Shown: positions 8,400 to 15,967 of the stretch, piece after piece
Layout of the letters: each line of letters starts with the position of its first letter
Numbering within the stretch: position 1 is the stretch's first letter
Source of the DNA: an uncultured Clostridia bacterium
GTDB lineage: Bacteria; Bacillota; Clostridia; CAKSNL01; HGM11501
DNA: 49,424 nt
Reading direction: 5' to 3'
Assembly: GCA_934476235.1 (NCBI GenBank)
Contig: CAKSNL010000010.1
Location: 1-49,424 of the forward strand
The notes under the pieces: generated by a model
Seen by the model: only the letters and a program-made list of their open reading frames with translations
Told to the model about the DNA's origin: nothing
Databases searched by the model: none
Position numbers and translations under genes: made by a program

Positions 8400-9086
8400 A
8401 TGTACATGGATCTTCATTCGCACACCTATTACAGTAAATGCGGGAGGGACGACCCGCACGCCGTTATCGACGCCGCAATCGCCGGCGGGATCGAGGTTTT
8501 CGGCTTAAGCGACCATAATTACGGTATCTTAGAGCGAAAGAGGGAGTATAAAGAGATGGTGGACGCCCTCAAAAAGGAGTACGAGGGAAGGATCAGGCTC
8601 CTTTGCGGCATTGAGATTGCGACGCTGCCCGAGTATTATGACATTACCGACGGCGAGATTGACGATTACGACTACTGCCTTATCGAGCACCTGGACTGGG
8701 ACAATTCCATTATGCAGGGCGACCTTTTGTCGTTCGTCAGGCGGTTTAAGATTCCGTGCGGTATCGCGCATACCGACCTTTTCGGCTTTATCGGAAGCAC
8801 CGGGAGAAACCCGGAGGTATATTTAAAAGAGCTTGCGGACGCGGGCGTTTTCTGGGAGCTTAACGTAAATTACGATAACATTCACAACCACCACGAGCAC
8901 GACTATGTGACAAGGTTTTTGAAAAGAAGCTCGCGGGAGCGCACTCTTGTGCGCGAGTCGGGGCTCTGCCTCTCCGTCGGGTTTGACGGGCACAGGGTGG
9001 AGGATTACCTTCCCGAGCGCGTCAAGGCGGCGTGCGACGCTGTAGAGGCTGCCGGCATCCCCCTTGTCGACATCAGGGCAAAATAA
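8400..9086 (+). CDS. PHP-domain phosphoesterase
   Basis: A 228-residue protein with the polymerase-and-histidinol-phosphatase fold. H6-x-H8 (D-L-H-S-H-T) comes near the start and S-D-H-N at 37-40. These are followed by C-G-I-E, a conserved H in G-I-A-H-T-D, and a final G-F-D-G-H, together the usual trinuclear metal ligands. Likely reaction: hydrolysis of a phosphomonoester; histidinol phosphate is one possibility, but no histidine gene is near. The start at 8400 follows AAGGAGG by 9 bp; M3 (8406) is an alternative. It forms a two-gene unit with the upstream membrane protein. Confidence 0.88.
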   Translation: MYMDLHSHTYYSKCGRDDPHAVIDAAIAGGIEVFGLSDHNYGILERKREYKEMVDALKKEYEGRIRLLCGIEIATLPEYYDITDGEIDDYDYCLIEHLDWDNSIMQGDLLSFVRRFKIPCGIAHTDLFGFIGSTGRNPEVYLKELADAGVFWELNVNYDNIHNHHEHDYVTRFLKRSSRERTLVRESGLCLSVGFDGHRVEDYLPERVKAACDAVEAAGIPLVDIRAK

Positions 9087-9611
9087 GCGGACGGTGCGCA
9101 CCGGCGCAAAACCGTAGGGGTCTCTTGCCTACATCGACCCGCAAAGATACGCACCAACCCTATGCGCGGGAAAAACGTAGGGGTCTTTTGTCATTGGCGA
9201 CCCGTTAAGTGAGTGCGTAAAATGTGTGGGTGTACTGAAAAATCCCTCCGAGTTTTGCTGCGCAAAACCCACCTCCCTTTAGCAAGGGAGGCATACCGGA
9301 GCCTTCAATTTAAAGCCCTCAAGAGCTAAAGGTAGCGAAGCGGCGCCGAGGCAATGAATGGCAGTCCGGTGGACTGCCAGAACCGAGGCGTGACCGAGCC
9401 GTAGCGAGACGGAAGAGCCGAAGGCGAAGGGAGGATTTTTCGAAAGTATCATGAAAAACAGGCACACACCCTACGGGTGCCTTCCGGCGCACTTATTCCC
9501 TTTTCGCTATTCACTAAACGGTCGAGAAAGTGAATCGACCCTGCGGGCGCATTAGTGAAAGTGGGCGAAAAACCGTGCGTTCATCGAAATTGCATAGGGG
9601 GAGGGGAACCG
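9087..9611. repeat. Repeat-filled spacer: short modules plus one complete element (9228-9446)
   Basis: Two short modules of the CGTAGGGGTC...CGACCCG type lie at about 9112-9143 and 9175-9206. A complete inverted-arm element follows: terminus GGGTGTACTGAAAAATCC, hairpin GTTTTGC/GCAAAAC, centre CTTTAGCAAGGGAGGC...GCTAAAG, then the arm with GGCAGTCCGGTGGACTGCC and right end GGAGGATTTTTCG. The last 60 bp before the barstar gene (CGTTCATCGAAA..GCATAGGGG) recur before the second barstar gene at 12300. Confidence 0.85.
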
Positions 9612-9941
9612 ATGGAATATAACGGGGCATTCGGGCAGAACGCATTTAAACCGATAAATGAAAACCCGGTAATTTTAGACTTTACCGGGTGCCGCTATGC
9701 CGGAGAGATACATTTAAGGTTAAAGACAAAGCTCGGTTTGCCCGAATACTATGGGGAGAACTGGGAAGCACTGTGGGATTGCCTTGACGGTCTGTTTTAT
9801 CAAAGGGGAGATTTCGAGGTGCACATTCTCGGATTTAATTCGCTCCCGGAAGAGCTTAAGGCATACTGCGCGCCGATGATGGAGATCTTCCGCGATGTGC
9901 ATAACGAAGCGCCGAACGTGACGTTTAAGCTGATTTCATAG
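9612..9941 (+). CDS. Barstar-family RNase inhibitor, copy 1
   Basis: About 109 residues from ATG 9612, which follows GGGGGAGGGGAACC. The core L-P-E-Y-Y-G-E-N-W-x-A-L-W-D-C-L matches the barnase-binding helix of barstar, in which Asp35 and Asp39 plug the RNase active site. Here the Asp35 position is Glu (G-E-N-W-E-A-L-W-D), while Asp39 is kept. It would act in the cytoplasm against a secreted or injected RNase toxin. No barnase-like gene is visible in the window, so it is an orphan immunity-type gene. A paralogue at 12335 is nearly identical except in the binding helix and the loop after it. Confidence 0.88.
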   Translation: MEYNGAFGQNAFKPINENPVILDFTGCRYAGEIHLRLKTKLGLPEYYGENWEALWDCLDGLFYQRGDFEVHILGFNSLPEELKAYCAPMMEIFRDVHNEAPNVTFKLIS

Positions 9942-10646
9942 CGCTGGCGCGAAAAAAAGCGGGAGGATGAGGGCATCCTCCCCTACGGTGCATTAGCGTA
10001 ACGGGTGCAAAAATAGACGGGAGGATGGGGGCATCCTCCCCACGGTGCATTAGCGTAACGGGTGCAAAAATCGTAGGGGTCTCTTGCCTTCATCGCCCCG
10101 AAAGGGTGAGCATTAACCGTATGCGCGGGAAATCCGTAGGGGTCGCCATCCTTGGCGACCCGTGGTATGTGTGCGTAAAATACGTGGGTGCACCTAAAAA
10201 TCCCTCCGAGTTTTGCTGCGCAAAACCCACCTCCCTTTAGCAAGGGAGGCAAATTATCTTTTTCCGCCACGCCTTTAGCAAGGAGGGCAAATTATCTTTT
10301 TCCGCCACGCCTTTAGCAAGGGCGCCAAATTGTCTTTTTCCGCCACGCCTTTAGCTCTTGGCGCCTTTAAAAGTTCTGTCGAAACCTACGCGTGAATTTA
10401 AAGCCCTCAAGAGCTAAAGGTAGCGTAGCGGCGCCGAGGCAATGAATGGCAGTCCGGTGGACTGCCAGAACCGAGGCGTGACCGAGCCGCAGCGAGACGG
10501 AAGAGCCGAAGGCGAAGGGAGGATTTTTCGAAAGTATCATGAAAAACATGCGAATAGTTGACGGTCGATTCTGAGAATCGACCCTACAGAGCATTAGCGT
10601 AACGGGTGCACTCGCCCGAACAAAAATAAAAAACAAGGAGAAAACC
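9942..10646. repeat. Repeat-filled spacer with one expanded element (10186-10535)
   Basis: Two GGGAGGATG..GGGCATCCTCCCC hairpin modules (about 9960 and 10020) and two CGTAGGGGTC modules (about 10072 and 10134) lead into an element with terminus GGGTGCACCTAAAAATCC. Its middle holds three tandem copies of an approximately 41-bp unit (AAATTRTCTTTTTCCGCC..GCCTTTAGC, 10250-10365). It ends with the GGCAGTCCGGTGGACTGCC arm and GGAGGATTTTTCG. A palindromic TTCTGAGAATCGACCCTAC module lies at 10562-10588. No gene is visible. Confidence 0.85.
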
Positions 10647-11705
10647 ATGAGATATTGCAAAAACTGTTCCCAGCGGCTGGCGGACTCGGTTACCGTGTGC
10701 CCCGTCTGCGGACACGACGCGTCGGACGCAGTGTCCGAGCAGACAAATAAATACGACCCCGAAAAATATTCGCACGGAGCCGGTGTGCGCGTGTCGTACA
10801 AAAAACCGCGCGCGACCTATGCGCTCATCGCGTTAAACGCCGCCGTCTGGCTTGCCATCACCCTGGCGGGCTACCGCGGGACAGATATTTCCTCGCTTTT
10901 ATCCATGCACCGCGGCTCGGTTGCCGGGGGTGAATGGTACAGAGTCATCACCTCGATGTTCACGCACGAGGAGTTTTTCCACCTCGCGTCCAACTGCTAC
11001 GCCCTTTTGATCTACGGCATGATTTTGGAGCCCGCAATCGGCAAGGGGCGCTTTTTGGCGGTGTACTTCACCGGCGGACTTTTGGGCAACGCGCTGACCT
11101 TTGCGCTCATGGGAAACCCGTCCATCGGTGCGTCCGGCGCGGTGTTCGGACTGCTCGGCGCGGTGATTGCGATACATTTTATAAATCCGACCGCGATGAG
11201 CCGCGCGATGACCGTGAACGCGGTGATCTCCGTCGGACTCACGACGTTTTACTCGATCGGCGGGAACATCAACAACCTCGCGCACTTCGGCGGGCTTTTC
11301 GGCGGATACATCATGATGTGCCTTCTGACCCGCTGCCGCATGAGAAAAAGGCTCGTGACGAGCCGCCCTCTTTTGTCGGTGCTTTTGGTGCTTTTGTTCG
11401 CCTTTTCCGCCTTTTCGGGAATCACGGCTGATAAACCGGCAAGCGAGGCATACTACGGCGCGTATACGAAGATGTGCTTTTTCGCGTCCGTGAACGACCT
11501 GGAAAGGGCAGAGTCCGAGGCGGAGAAGATCATAAATGCGGGCGAGAACATGTACTCATCGGACGCGTTGGCGGTGAAGGTGCTGTATCTTGACTCCGCG
11601 GGGCAAAAGAGCGCGGCGGACAAGTGCTTTGACGAGCTCATGGAGGTAAATTCGCGTGTTCCCATGATGAACGAAACGATATATGACATGCTCTCCGGCA
11701 AATAA
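10647..11705 (+). CDS. Rhomboid-family intramembrane serine protease with N-terminal zinc ribbon
   Basis: A 352-residue protein; the start at 10647 follows AAGGAG. Residues 4-22 form a zinc ribbon (C-K-N-C ... C-P-V-C-G). The rhomboid domain follows at about 55-230: the H-L-A-S-N motif (112-116) supplies the oxyanion Asn, G-A-S-G (161-164) holds the catalytic Ser163, and A-H-F-G-G holds His213. A further hydrophobic segment lies at about 240-260. The last 90 residues are soluble and helical, perhaps TPR-like. It should cleave transmembrane substrates within the membrane; the substrate is unknown. Repeats on both sides isolate it from other genes. Confidence 0.93.
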   Translation: MRYCKNCSQRLADSVTVCPVCGHDASDAVSEQTNKYDPEKYSHGAGVRVSYKKPRATYALIALNAAVWLAITLAGYRGTDISSLLSMHRGSVAGGEWYRVITSMFTHEEFFHLASNCYALLIYGMILEPAIGKGRFLAVYFTGGLLGNALTFALMGNPSIGASGAVFGLLGAVIAIHFINPTAMSRAMTVNAVISVGLTTFYSIGGNINNLAHFGGLFGGYIMMCLLTRCRMRKRLVTSRPLLSVLLVLLFAFSAFSGITADKPASEAYYGAYTKMCFFASVNDLERAESEAEKIINAGENMYSSDALAVKVLYLDSAGQKSAADKCFDELMEVNSRVPMMNETIYDMLSGK

Positions 11706-12334
11706 GTGCGCGGACGGATTCGGTGCGTGTGCGTAAAAGGCGGGCGGTCGATTCTCAGAATCGACCCTACGGGTGCACTGACGCGATGGGTGCAAAAATA
11801 GACGGGGTCTCTTGCCTTCATCGACCCGAAAGGGTGAGCATTAACCGTGTGCGCGGGAAATCCGTAGGGGTCTTTTGTCCTTGGCGACCCGTTAAGTGAG
11901 TGCGTAAAATGTGTGGGTGTACTGAAAAATCCTCCCGAGTTTTGCTGCGCAAAACCCACCGTCTCGCTACGGCTCGGTCACGCCTCGGTTCTGGCAGTCC
12001 ACCGGACTGCCATTCATTGCCTCGGCGCCGCTACGCTACCTTTAGCAAGGAGGGCTTTAAAGGCGCCCTTGCTAAAGGCGTGGCGGAAAAAGACAAAAAA
12101 GTCTTTTTCCGTTAGGTGCGAAAAACCGTCCAAGGTTTTGTCGCACGCTCTTAAAACCGCAAGGGCGGTTTTAAGCTGGCACGGCGTAGCCGTGACTGAG
12201 GGATTTTTCGGGAGGGTCACGGAAAACATGCGCACACCCCCGGGCGGTCGATTCTTAGAATCGACCCTACGGTGCATTGGCGTAGAGGGGGAAAAATCGT
12301 ACGTTCATCGAAATCGCATAGGGGAGGGGAACCG
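11706..12334. repeat. Repeat-filled spacer with complete element (11915-12216)
   Basis: Short palindromic modules at 11749-11775 and 11865-11893 precede an element with terminus GGGTGTACTGAAAAATCC. It joins the arm holding CAGTCCACCGGACTG to the three-hairpin arm, here on the right in inverted orientation. Compare the element at 6351, where the same three-hairpin arm is on the left. The centre is CTTTAGCAAGGAGGGC-TTTAAA-GGCGCCCTTGCTAAAG and the right end is GAGGGATTTTTCGGG. A TTCTTAGAATCGACCCTACG module and the barstar-leader repeat follow. Confidence 0.85.
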
Positions 12335-12664
12335 ATGGAATATAACGAGGCGTTCGGACAGAACGCATTTAAGCCGATAACGGAAAACCCGATAATTTTA
12401 GATTTTACCGGGTGCCGCTATGCCGGGGAGATACATTTGAGGTTAAAGACAAAGTTCGGCTTGCCCGAATACTACGGGGAGAACTGGGACGCGCTGTGGG
12501 ATTGCTTAAGATATCTGTGGCTGGACGGTGAGAGCACCGAGGTGCACATTCTCGGTTTTAATTCGCTCCCGGAAGAGCTTAAGGCATACTGCGCACCGAT
12601 GATGGAGATCTTCTGCGATGTGCATAACGAAACTCCGAACGTGACGTTTAAGCTGATTTCATAG
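12335..12664 (+). CDS. Barstar-family RNase inhibitor, copy 2
   Basis: About 109 residues from ATG 12335, after GGGGAGGGGAACC. It is a close paralogue of the 9612 gene, including about 50 bp of leader. It keeps both key acidic positions of barstar (G-E-N-W-D-A-L-W-D), unlike copy 1. The differences cluster in the binding helix and the loop after it (C-L-R-Y-L-W-L-D-G-E-S-T here, C-L-D-G-L-F-Y-Q-R-G-D-F in copy 1); the C-terminal 35 residues are almost the same. That pattern suggests two different RNase partners, or one active and one drifting copy. Confidence 0.88.
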   Translation: MEYNEAFGQNAFKPITENPIILDFTGCRYAGEIHLRLKTKFGLPEYYGENWDALWDCLRYLWLDGESTEVHILGFNSLPEELKAYCAPMMEIFCDVHNETPNVTFKLIS

Positions 12665-12740
12665 CGCGGGTGTGCGAGCGGGCGGGATGTCGGGGACGTG
12701 AATCCCCTACGGGGTGCACTGGCGCGATGGGTGCAAAAGT

Positions 12741-12776
12741 AAAAAGTACCGCAGCCAAATAGCTGCGGTACTTTTT
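12741..12776. terminator. Bidirectional terminator between barstar copy 2 and the GH39-like gene
   Basis: Stem AAAAAGTACCGCAGC / GCTGCGGTACTTTTT with a 6-nt loop. The 3' arm overlaps the stop codon of the minus-strand glycosidase. T-runs occur on both strands, so it can serve both converging units. Confidence 0.88.
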
Positions 12777-14109
12777 ACTTAAATTCAACCAATGCAAGGG
12801 TGTGCCTGGGGAGAAGGAGCTTCATTGCCCCGTCCGCCGGAACCGTGGCGGAAAAGACCTCGGACAAAAGCCTTTCCCCGTCCAGAAGATACACGTGCGC
12901 GGTCTTCCCCGGCGCGCCGGAAAATGAGATGTTAACCTCCGACTCCTCCGAATCGTAGTTAGTGACCATGAGCGCGCCTCCCGATGCGCCCTTCGCGCCG
13001 ACGGCGTAAACGCCCTCCGATTCGGTTTTAACGTACGTTCCGAGCGCGAGGAGCTTTCCGTACGCGGCGAACGAATAAAACGGCGGGTCGACAGAAGAAT
13101 CGTTCTGATTCAGAAAGCCGTTGTATGACCCCATCGCGGTCAGGCAGTAGTAGCACGCAACATCCACATAATCCGTGTTTGAAAGGGAGGCGAGCACCGC
13201 GCCGTTGAAGGACGCGCCCTCCATCGTGTGCTTCGCCGAAAAGCCCGAGCCCTCGGCGTGAATATTCCACTCGTTTAAGTGCGCCTCAGTCGATGTAAAG
13301 CCGTAAGAATCCAGCGTTTCGCGCACGAATTTCGCGTGGGACAAAAGCTCGCCGACGTCCGCCGTGTATATGTGCCAGGAGAAAAAGTCCAGGGGCGAAC
13401 CGGTCGATTTCACCATCTTTAAAAAGTCGTGAAAATAGGGGACAAAGGTGCCGAACGCCTCAGGGAAGCTTTCGCGCGTCACGGGATAAAAGCCGCAGCT
13501 CCCGTAACCGCCGATTTTGATATCCGGGAAGCACTTTTTAAGGTGTTTTGCCGCGGTCTCGTAAAGCGAGAAAAATTCCTCTTTCGTGCCCTGCCACATG
13601 CAGGGACCGAAGGAATTGCCCGGGTTTTCCGGCTCGTTCCATATCTCCCAGTAGGTCATGCCGTAACGGTATCCGTCCGCCCAGCCCTCGTTATAGTGGC
13701 GGATGATGTGCTCGCATATTCTTGCCCACTTTGAAAAGTCGGGCGGGACTATTGTTGCGTATTTTTTGCTGCCCCATTCGATGGTCTCGCCCAGGCGGTA
13801 GTAAGCCTCGCACCCGGTCGCGGCGACCGCTCCGATGTACTCGTCGGTGTAGTGAAAGTCGTAGCTTTCAGGGTCGTTCTCGTCCGCGTTAAAGTCCGGG
13901 AACACGTTCGTGATGTCAACGTAATACGCCCCGCCGTACGCGCCCTGGCAGTCGTGCAGGCGGCAGTAGGGGATGTTTGCACCGGTGAAAATTTCTTTTA
14001 AAAGAGTCTGGTATTTGTTTCCGCCGTTTGCCGAGTACGGCGCAAGACACGCGGAGTTAAGCGGCTTTACCGCGCCGTTTTCTTTATTAAAATCAACCGT
14101 TACGTTCAT
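12775..14109 (-). CDS. GH39-like glycoside hydrolase
   Basis: A 444-residue protein without signal peptide, so probably cytoplasmic. A (beta/alpha)8 retaining glycosidase of clan GH-A is indicated by Y-W-E-I-W-N-E-P-E-N, with Glu159 as acid/base, and L-N-E-W-N, with Glu280 as the likely nucleophile. The Asn-Glu-Pro pattern and length fit GH39 (beta-xylosidase / alpha-L-iduronidase group). The last 90 residues form a small beta-rich domain. The substrate is probably an oligosaccharide taken up by the cell. It has its own promoter and terminator and no transporter neighbour. Confidence 0.82.
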   Translation of the reverse strand: MNVTVDFNKENGAVKPLNSACLAPYSANGGNKYQTLLKEIFTGANIPYCRLHDCQGAYGGAYYVDITNVFPDFNADENDPESYDFHYTDEYIGAVAATGCEAYYRLGETIEWGSKKYATIVPPDFSKWARICEHIIRHYNEGWADGYRYGMTYWEIWNEPENPGNSFGPCMWQGTKEEFFSLYETAAKHLKKCFPDIKIGGYGSCGFYPVTRESFPEAFGTFVPYFHDFLKMVKSTGSPLDFFSWHIYTADVGELLSHAKFVRETLDSYGFTSTEAHLNEWNIHAEGSGFSAKHTMEGASFNGAVLASLSNTDYVDVACYYCLTAMGSYNGFLNQNDSSVDPPFYSFAAYGKLLALGTYVKTESEGVYAVGAKGASGGALMVTNYDSEESEVNISFSGAPGKTAHVYLLDGERLLSEVFSATVPADGAMKLLLPRHTLALVEFK

Positions 14110-14140
14110 GTTTTACACTTCCTTATATTCCTTTGGGTGC

Positions 14141-14169
14141 ATTATAGCATTATAGCGTGAAAAAAGCAA
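14141..14169 (-). promoter_or_regulatory. Promoter of the GH39-like gene
   Basis: Minus strand TTGCTT (14164-14169), 17 bp, TATAAT (14141-14146). A second TATAAT copy lies 8 bp upstream of the first (14149-14154). Confidence 0.72.
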
Positions 14170-14170
14170 C

Positions 14171-14199
14171 AAAAAAGGTTACGAAACATTTTCGTAACC
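14171..14199 (-). terminator. Terminator upstream of the GH39 promoter
   Basis: Perfect 10-bp stem GGTTACGAAA / TTTCGTAACC with a 3-nt loop, followed on the minus strand by six T. It should stop transcription arriving from the repressor gene at 14643. Confidence 0.78.
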
Positions 14200-14642
14200 T
14201 CCGAGGAGGGGTGGGTGAAATATGTGGGCGCACCTAAAAATCCCTCCGAGTTTTGCTGCGCAAAACCCACCTCCCTTTAGCAAGGGAGGCAAATTATCTT
14301 TTCCGCCGCGCCGTTTAGCTCTTGGCGCATTTAAAGCCCTCAAGAGCTAAAGGAGGGTGGCTCGAAGAGCCGGGAGGATTTTTCGGGAGGGTCACGGAAA
14401 ACATGCGCACACCCCCGGGCGGTCGATTCTGAGAATCGACCCTACGGAACATTGGCGTAATGGGTGCAAAAAGGCGGGATGTCGGGGACGTGAATCCCCT
14501 ACGGGTGCATAGGCGTAATGGGTGTAAAAAATGTAGGGGTCTCTTGCCTTCATCGACTCCGGGGAGGGTGGCTCGAAAAGCCCGGCGCATTAACGAAAGG
14601 TGCGCACCCGCTTACGCGGATGCGCACCGAAAACCCTTCCGC
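14200..14642. repeat. Repeat-filled spacer with complete element (14226-14390)
   Basis: Terminus GGGCGCACCTAAAAATCC, hairpin GTTTTGC/GCAAAAC, centre CTTTAGCAAGGGAGGC...GAGCTAAAG, right arm with the GGCTC/GAGCC hairpin and GGAGGATTTTTCGGG. It is followed by a TTCTGAGAATCGACCCTAC module (14422-14446) and a CGTAGGGGTC-like fragment near 14535. The left arm carries an added CTTTTCCGCCGCG fragment. No gene is visible. Confidence 0.85.
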
Positions 14643-15311
14643 CTAAAACTGCCTTATGTCGCGGATTAAAAGGCGCGGAACGCCGATGATGCGGCAATGC
14701 TCCAGCTCCTCGCCCGTTATCGTGACGGGCGGAACATTCGGATTTATCGGGACAAGGCGGAGCCAGTCCTCCCCCTTGACGTACTCGATCTTTTTTAAGG
14801 TCGCCATATCGTCGTCATAAAGTATCGCGCCGATCTCGCCGGAATAGTCCATCGCGCTCTGCTTTTTGATGAGCACGCGGTCGCCCTCCTGATACATGGG
14901 ATACATACTGTCGCCCTTCACGCGGAGCACGAAAAACTCCGAAATGTCCGCGCCGCGGACGTAGCTTGACGGAACCTCAATATTGTCCCCGTCCCACGAC
15001 TCGACCGCCATATGGTCAAACCCGGCGGCAATGTCGCCGATGACGGGCAGGCGCACCGTGTCGCGCGCTTCGATCGGAGGGGGGAACCTTTTGGGATCGG
15101 GCGTCTTTTTAGTGTCCCACCCCATGAGATAAGACGGGGTGGTGTTTAAGACCGCCGCGATCTTTTCAAGCTTGTCGAGCGGAATGTTCGTCACGATGTC
15201 GTTTTCATATTTATATATGGTCTGAATCGCGACGCCGACTCTCTGAGCCACATCCTCCTGAGTCAGCCTAAGATCCTCGCGAAGTCGTTTTATGCGCCTT
15301 CCGATACTCAT
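14643..15311 (-). CDS. CI/LexA-like phage repressor (HTH + S24 peptidase)
   Basis: About 222 residues from ATG 15311, after GAGGTGATATT. Residues 4-60 are an XRE helix-turn-helix. A linker follows, then an S24 self-cleavage domain with a candidate cleavage site A-A-G at 95-97, Ser135 in G-D-S-M-Y-P-M and Lys173 in T-L-K-K. Such repressors hold lysogeny and cleave themselves when RecA is activated. It is divergent from the Cro-like gene, and three identical-ended 17-bp operators lie around the two promoters. This is the regulatory end of the first phage island. Confidence 0.9.
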   Translation of the reverse strand: MSIGRRIKRLREDLRLTQEDVAQRVGVAIQTIYKYENDIVTNIPLDKLEKIAAVLNTTPSYLMGWDTKKTPDPKRFPPPIEARDTVRLPVIGDIAAGFDHMAVESWDGDNIEVPSSYVRGADISEFFVLRVKGDSMYPMYQEGDRVLIKKQSAMDYSGEIGAILYDDDMATLKKIEYVKGEDWLRLVPINPNVPPVTITGEELEHCRIIGVPRLLIRDIRQF

Positions 15312-15331
15312 TAATATCACCTCGTAAGCTA

Positions 15332-15360
15332 ATTTTAACATATCAGGTTAAAAAAGTCAA
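15332..15360 (-). promoter_or_regulatory. Repressor promoter with operator O1 in its spacer
   Basis: Minus strand TTGACT (15355-15360), 17 bp, TAAAAT (15332-15337). Operator O1, TTAACATATCAGGTTAA at 15335-15351, lies between and across these hexamers, so bound repressor would block its own transcription. Confidence 0.8.
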
Positions 15361-15390
15361 GAAAAAATAAAATTTTTTTACAAAAATGAC

Positions 15391-15436
15391 TTGACAAGTT
15401 ATGGAAAAAGATGTATAATTTAACTTGCAAGGTTAA
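15391..15436 (+). promoter_or_regulatory. Early promoter with operator O2 at the start site
   Basis: Perfect consensus TTGACA (15391-15396), 17 bp, TATAAT (15414-15419), directly followed by O2, TTAACTTGCAAGGTTAA (15420-15436), which covers the +1 region. This is the lytic-type promoter of the switch. Confidence 0.85.
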
Positions 15437-15464
15437 AACGACAGCAGAAAGCGAGGAATATTTG

Positions 15465-15659
15465 ATGATAAACATAGTTTTACTTGAAAAGGAAATGGCA
15501 AAACGAAAGGTCGGCAAGGACGAACTGTGTCGTAAATTGGGTTTGCCTCATGGCTCCTTCAGTCGAATAATAAAAAAAGGAGTCATAAGTACACGGGAGG
15601 CTGAGAAAATCCGCGTTATTTTGGAGCTTTCCGATCCCGGCAGTATTTTTTTTGCTTAA
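15465..15659 (+). CDS. Small Cro-like HTH protein
   Basis: About 64 residues from ATG 15465, after GCGAGGAA. It is one helix-turn-helix unit (D-E-L-C-R-K-L-G-L-P-H-G-S-F-S-R-I-I-K-K-G), with no other domain. Its position, divergent from an S24 repressor and downstream of a consensus promoter with an operator, fits a Cro-type antagonist. The frame upstream of 15465 covers the promoter and is not coding. Family assignment rests on the HTH pattern and context. Confidence 0.75.
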   Translation: MINIVLLEKEMAKRKVGKDELCRKLGLPHGSFSRIIKKGVISTREAEKIRVILELSDPGSIFFA

Positions 15660-15662
15660 GCA

Positions 15663-15679
15663 TTAACCTATAAAGTTAA
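15663..15679. promoter_or_regulatory. Third operator O3
   Basis: TTAACCTATAAAGTTAA shares the TTAAC-N7-GTTAA frame of O1 and O2. It lies 3 bp after the Cro-like stop and 34 bp before the Cys-rich gene. Confidence 0.7.
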
Positions 15680-15712
15680 AAAAGGTAAAAAATGTAAAGG
15701 AGAATGATAAAT

Positions 15713-15964
15713 ATGGCGGGATACAACATGGGCGGAACGATAGTGACCTGCCCTTACTACAGAAGGGAACGCCCCAAGTGCGGGGAGCATGCCGACGGCA
15801 GGGGCTTCATGTACTGCGAAATGGCGCGCTTTTCTTTCCCGGATTCCAAAACAAGGCGCAACCTTGTTTATAAATACTGCTGCCGGGACGGAAAGGCGGA
15901 GGACGGGACGGAGTGCACCGTCAAAAAGATTCTTGACATCTATTATGACGAAAAGTACAGATAG
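15713..15964 (+). CDS. Cysteine-rich small phage protein
   Basis: 83 residues from ATG 15713, with AAAGGAGA at a better distance than for ATG 15704. The six cysteines are spaced C-P-Y-Y ... C ... Y-C ... C-C ... C-T, suggesting one zinc-binding fold. The pattern (V-T-C-P-Y-Y ... Y-C-E ... K-Y-C-C) is one I associate with small proteins of clostridial prophages next to regulators or packaging genes; function unknown. It is probably co-transcribed with the Cro-like gene. Its stop lies 3 bp from the stop of the convergent fusion gene. Confidence 0.72.
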   Translation: MAGYNMGGTIVTCPYYRRERPKCGEHADGRGFMYCEMARFSFPDSKTRRNLVYKYCCRDGKAEDGTECTVKKILDIYYDEKYR

Positions 15965-15967
15965 CTT

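Noticed and set aside
11913..12380. 155-residue frame across the 11.9-12.3 kb element
   Set aside because: It is repeat-coded, has no ribosome site, and runs out of frame into the start of the barstar gene; other copies give the same peptide fragments in unrelated contexts.
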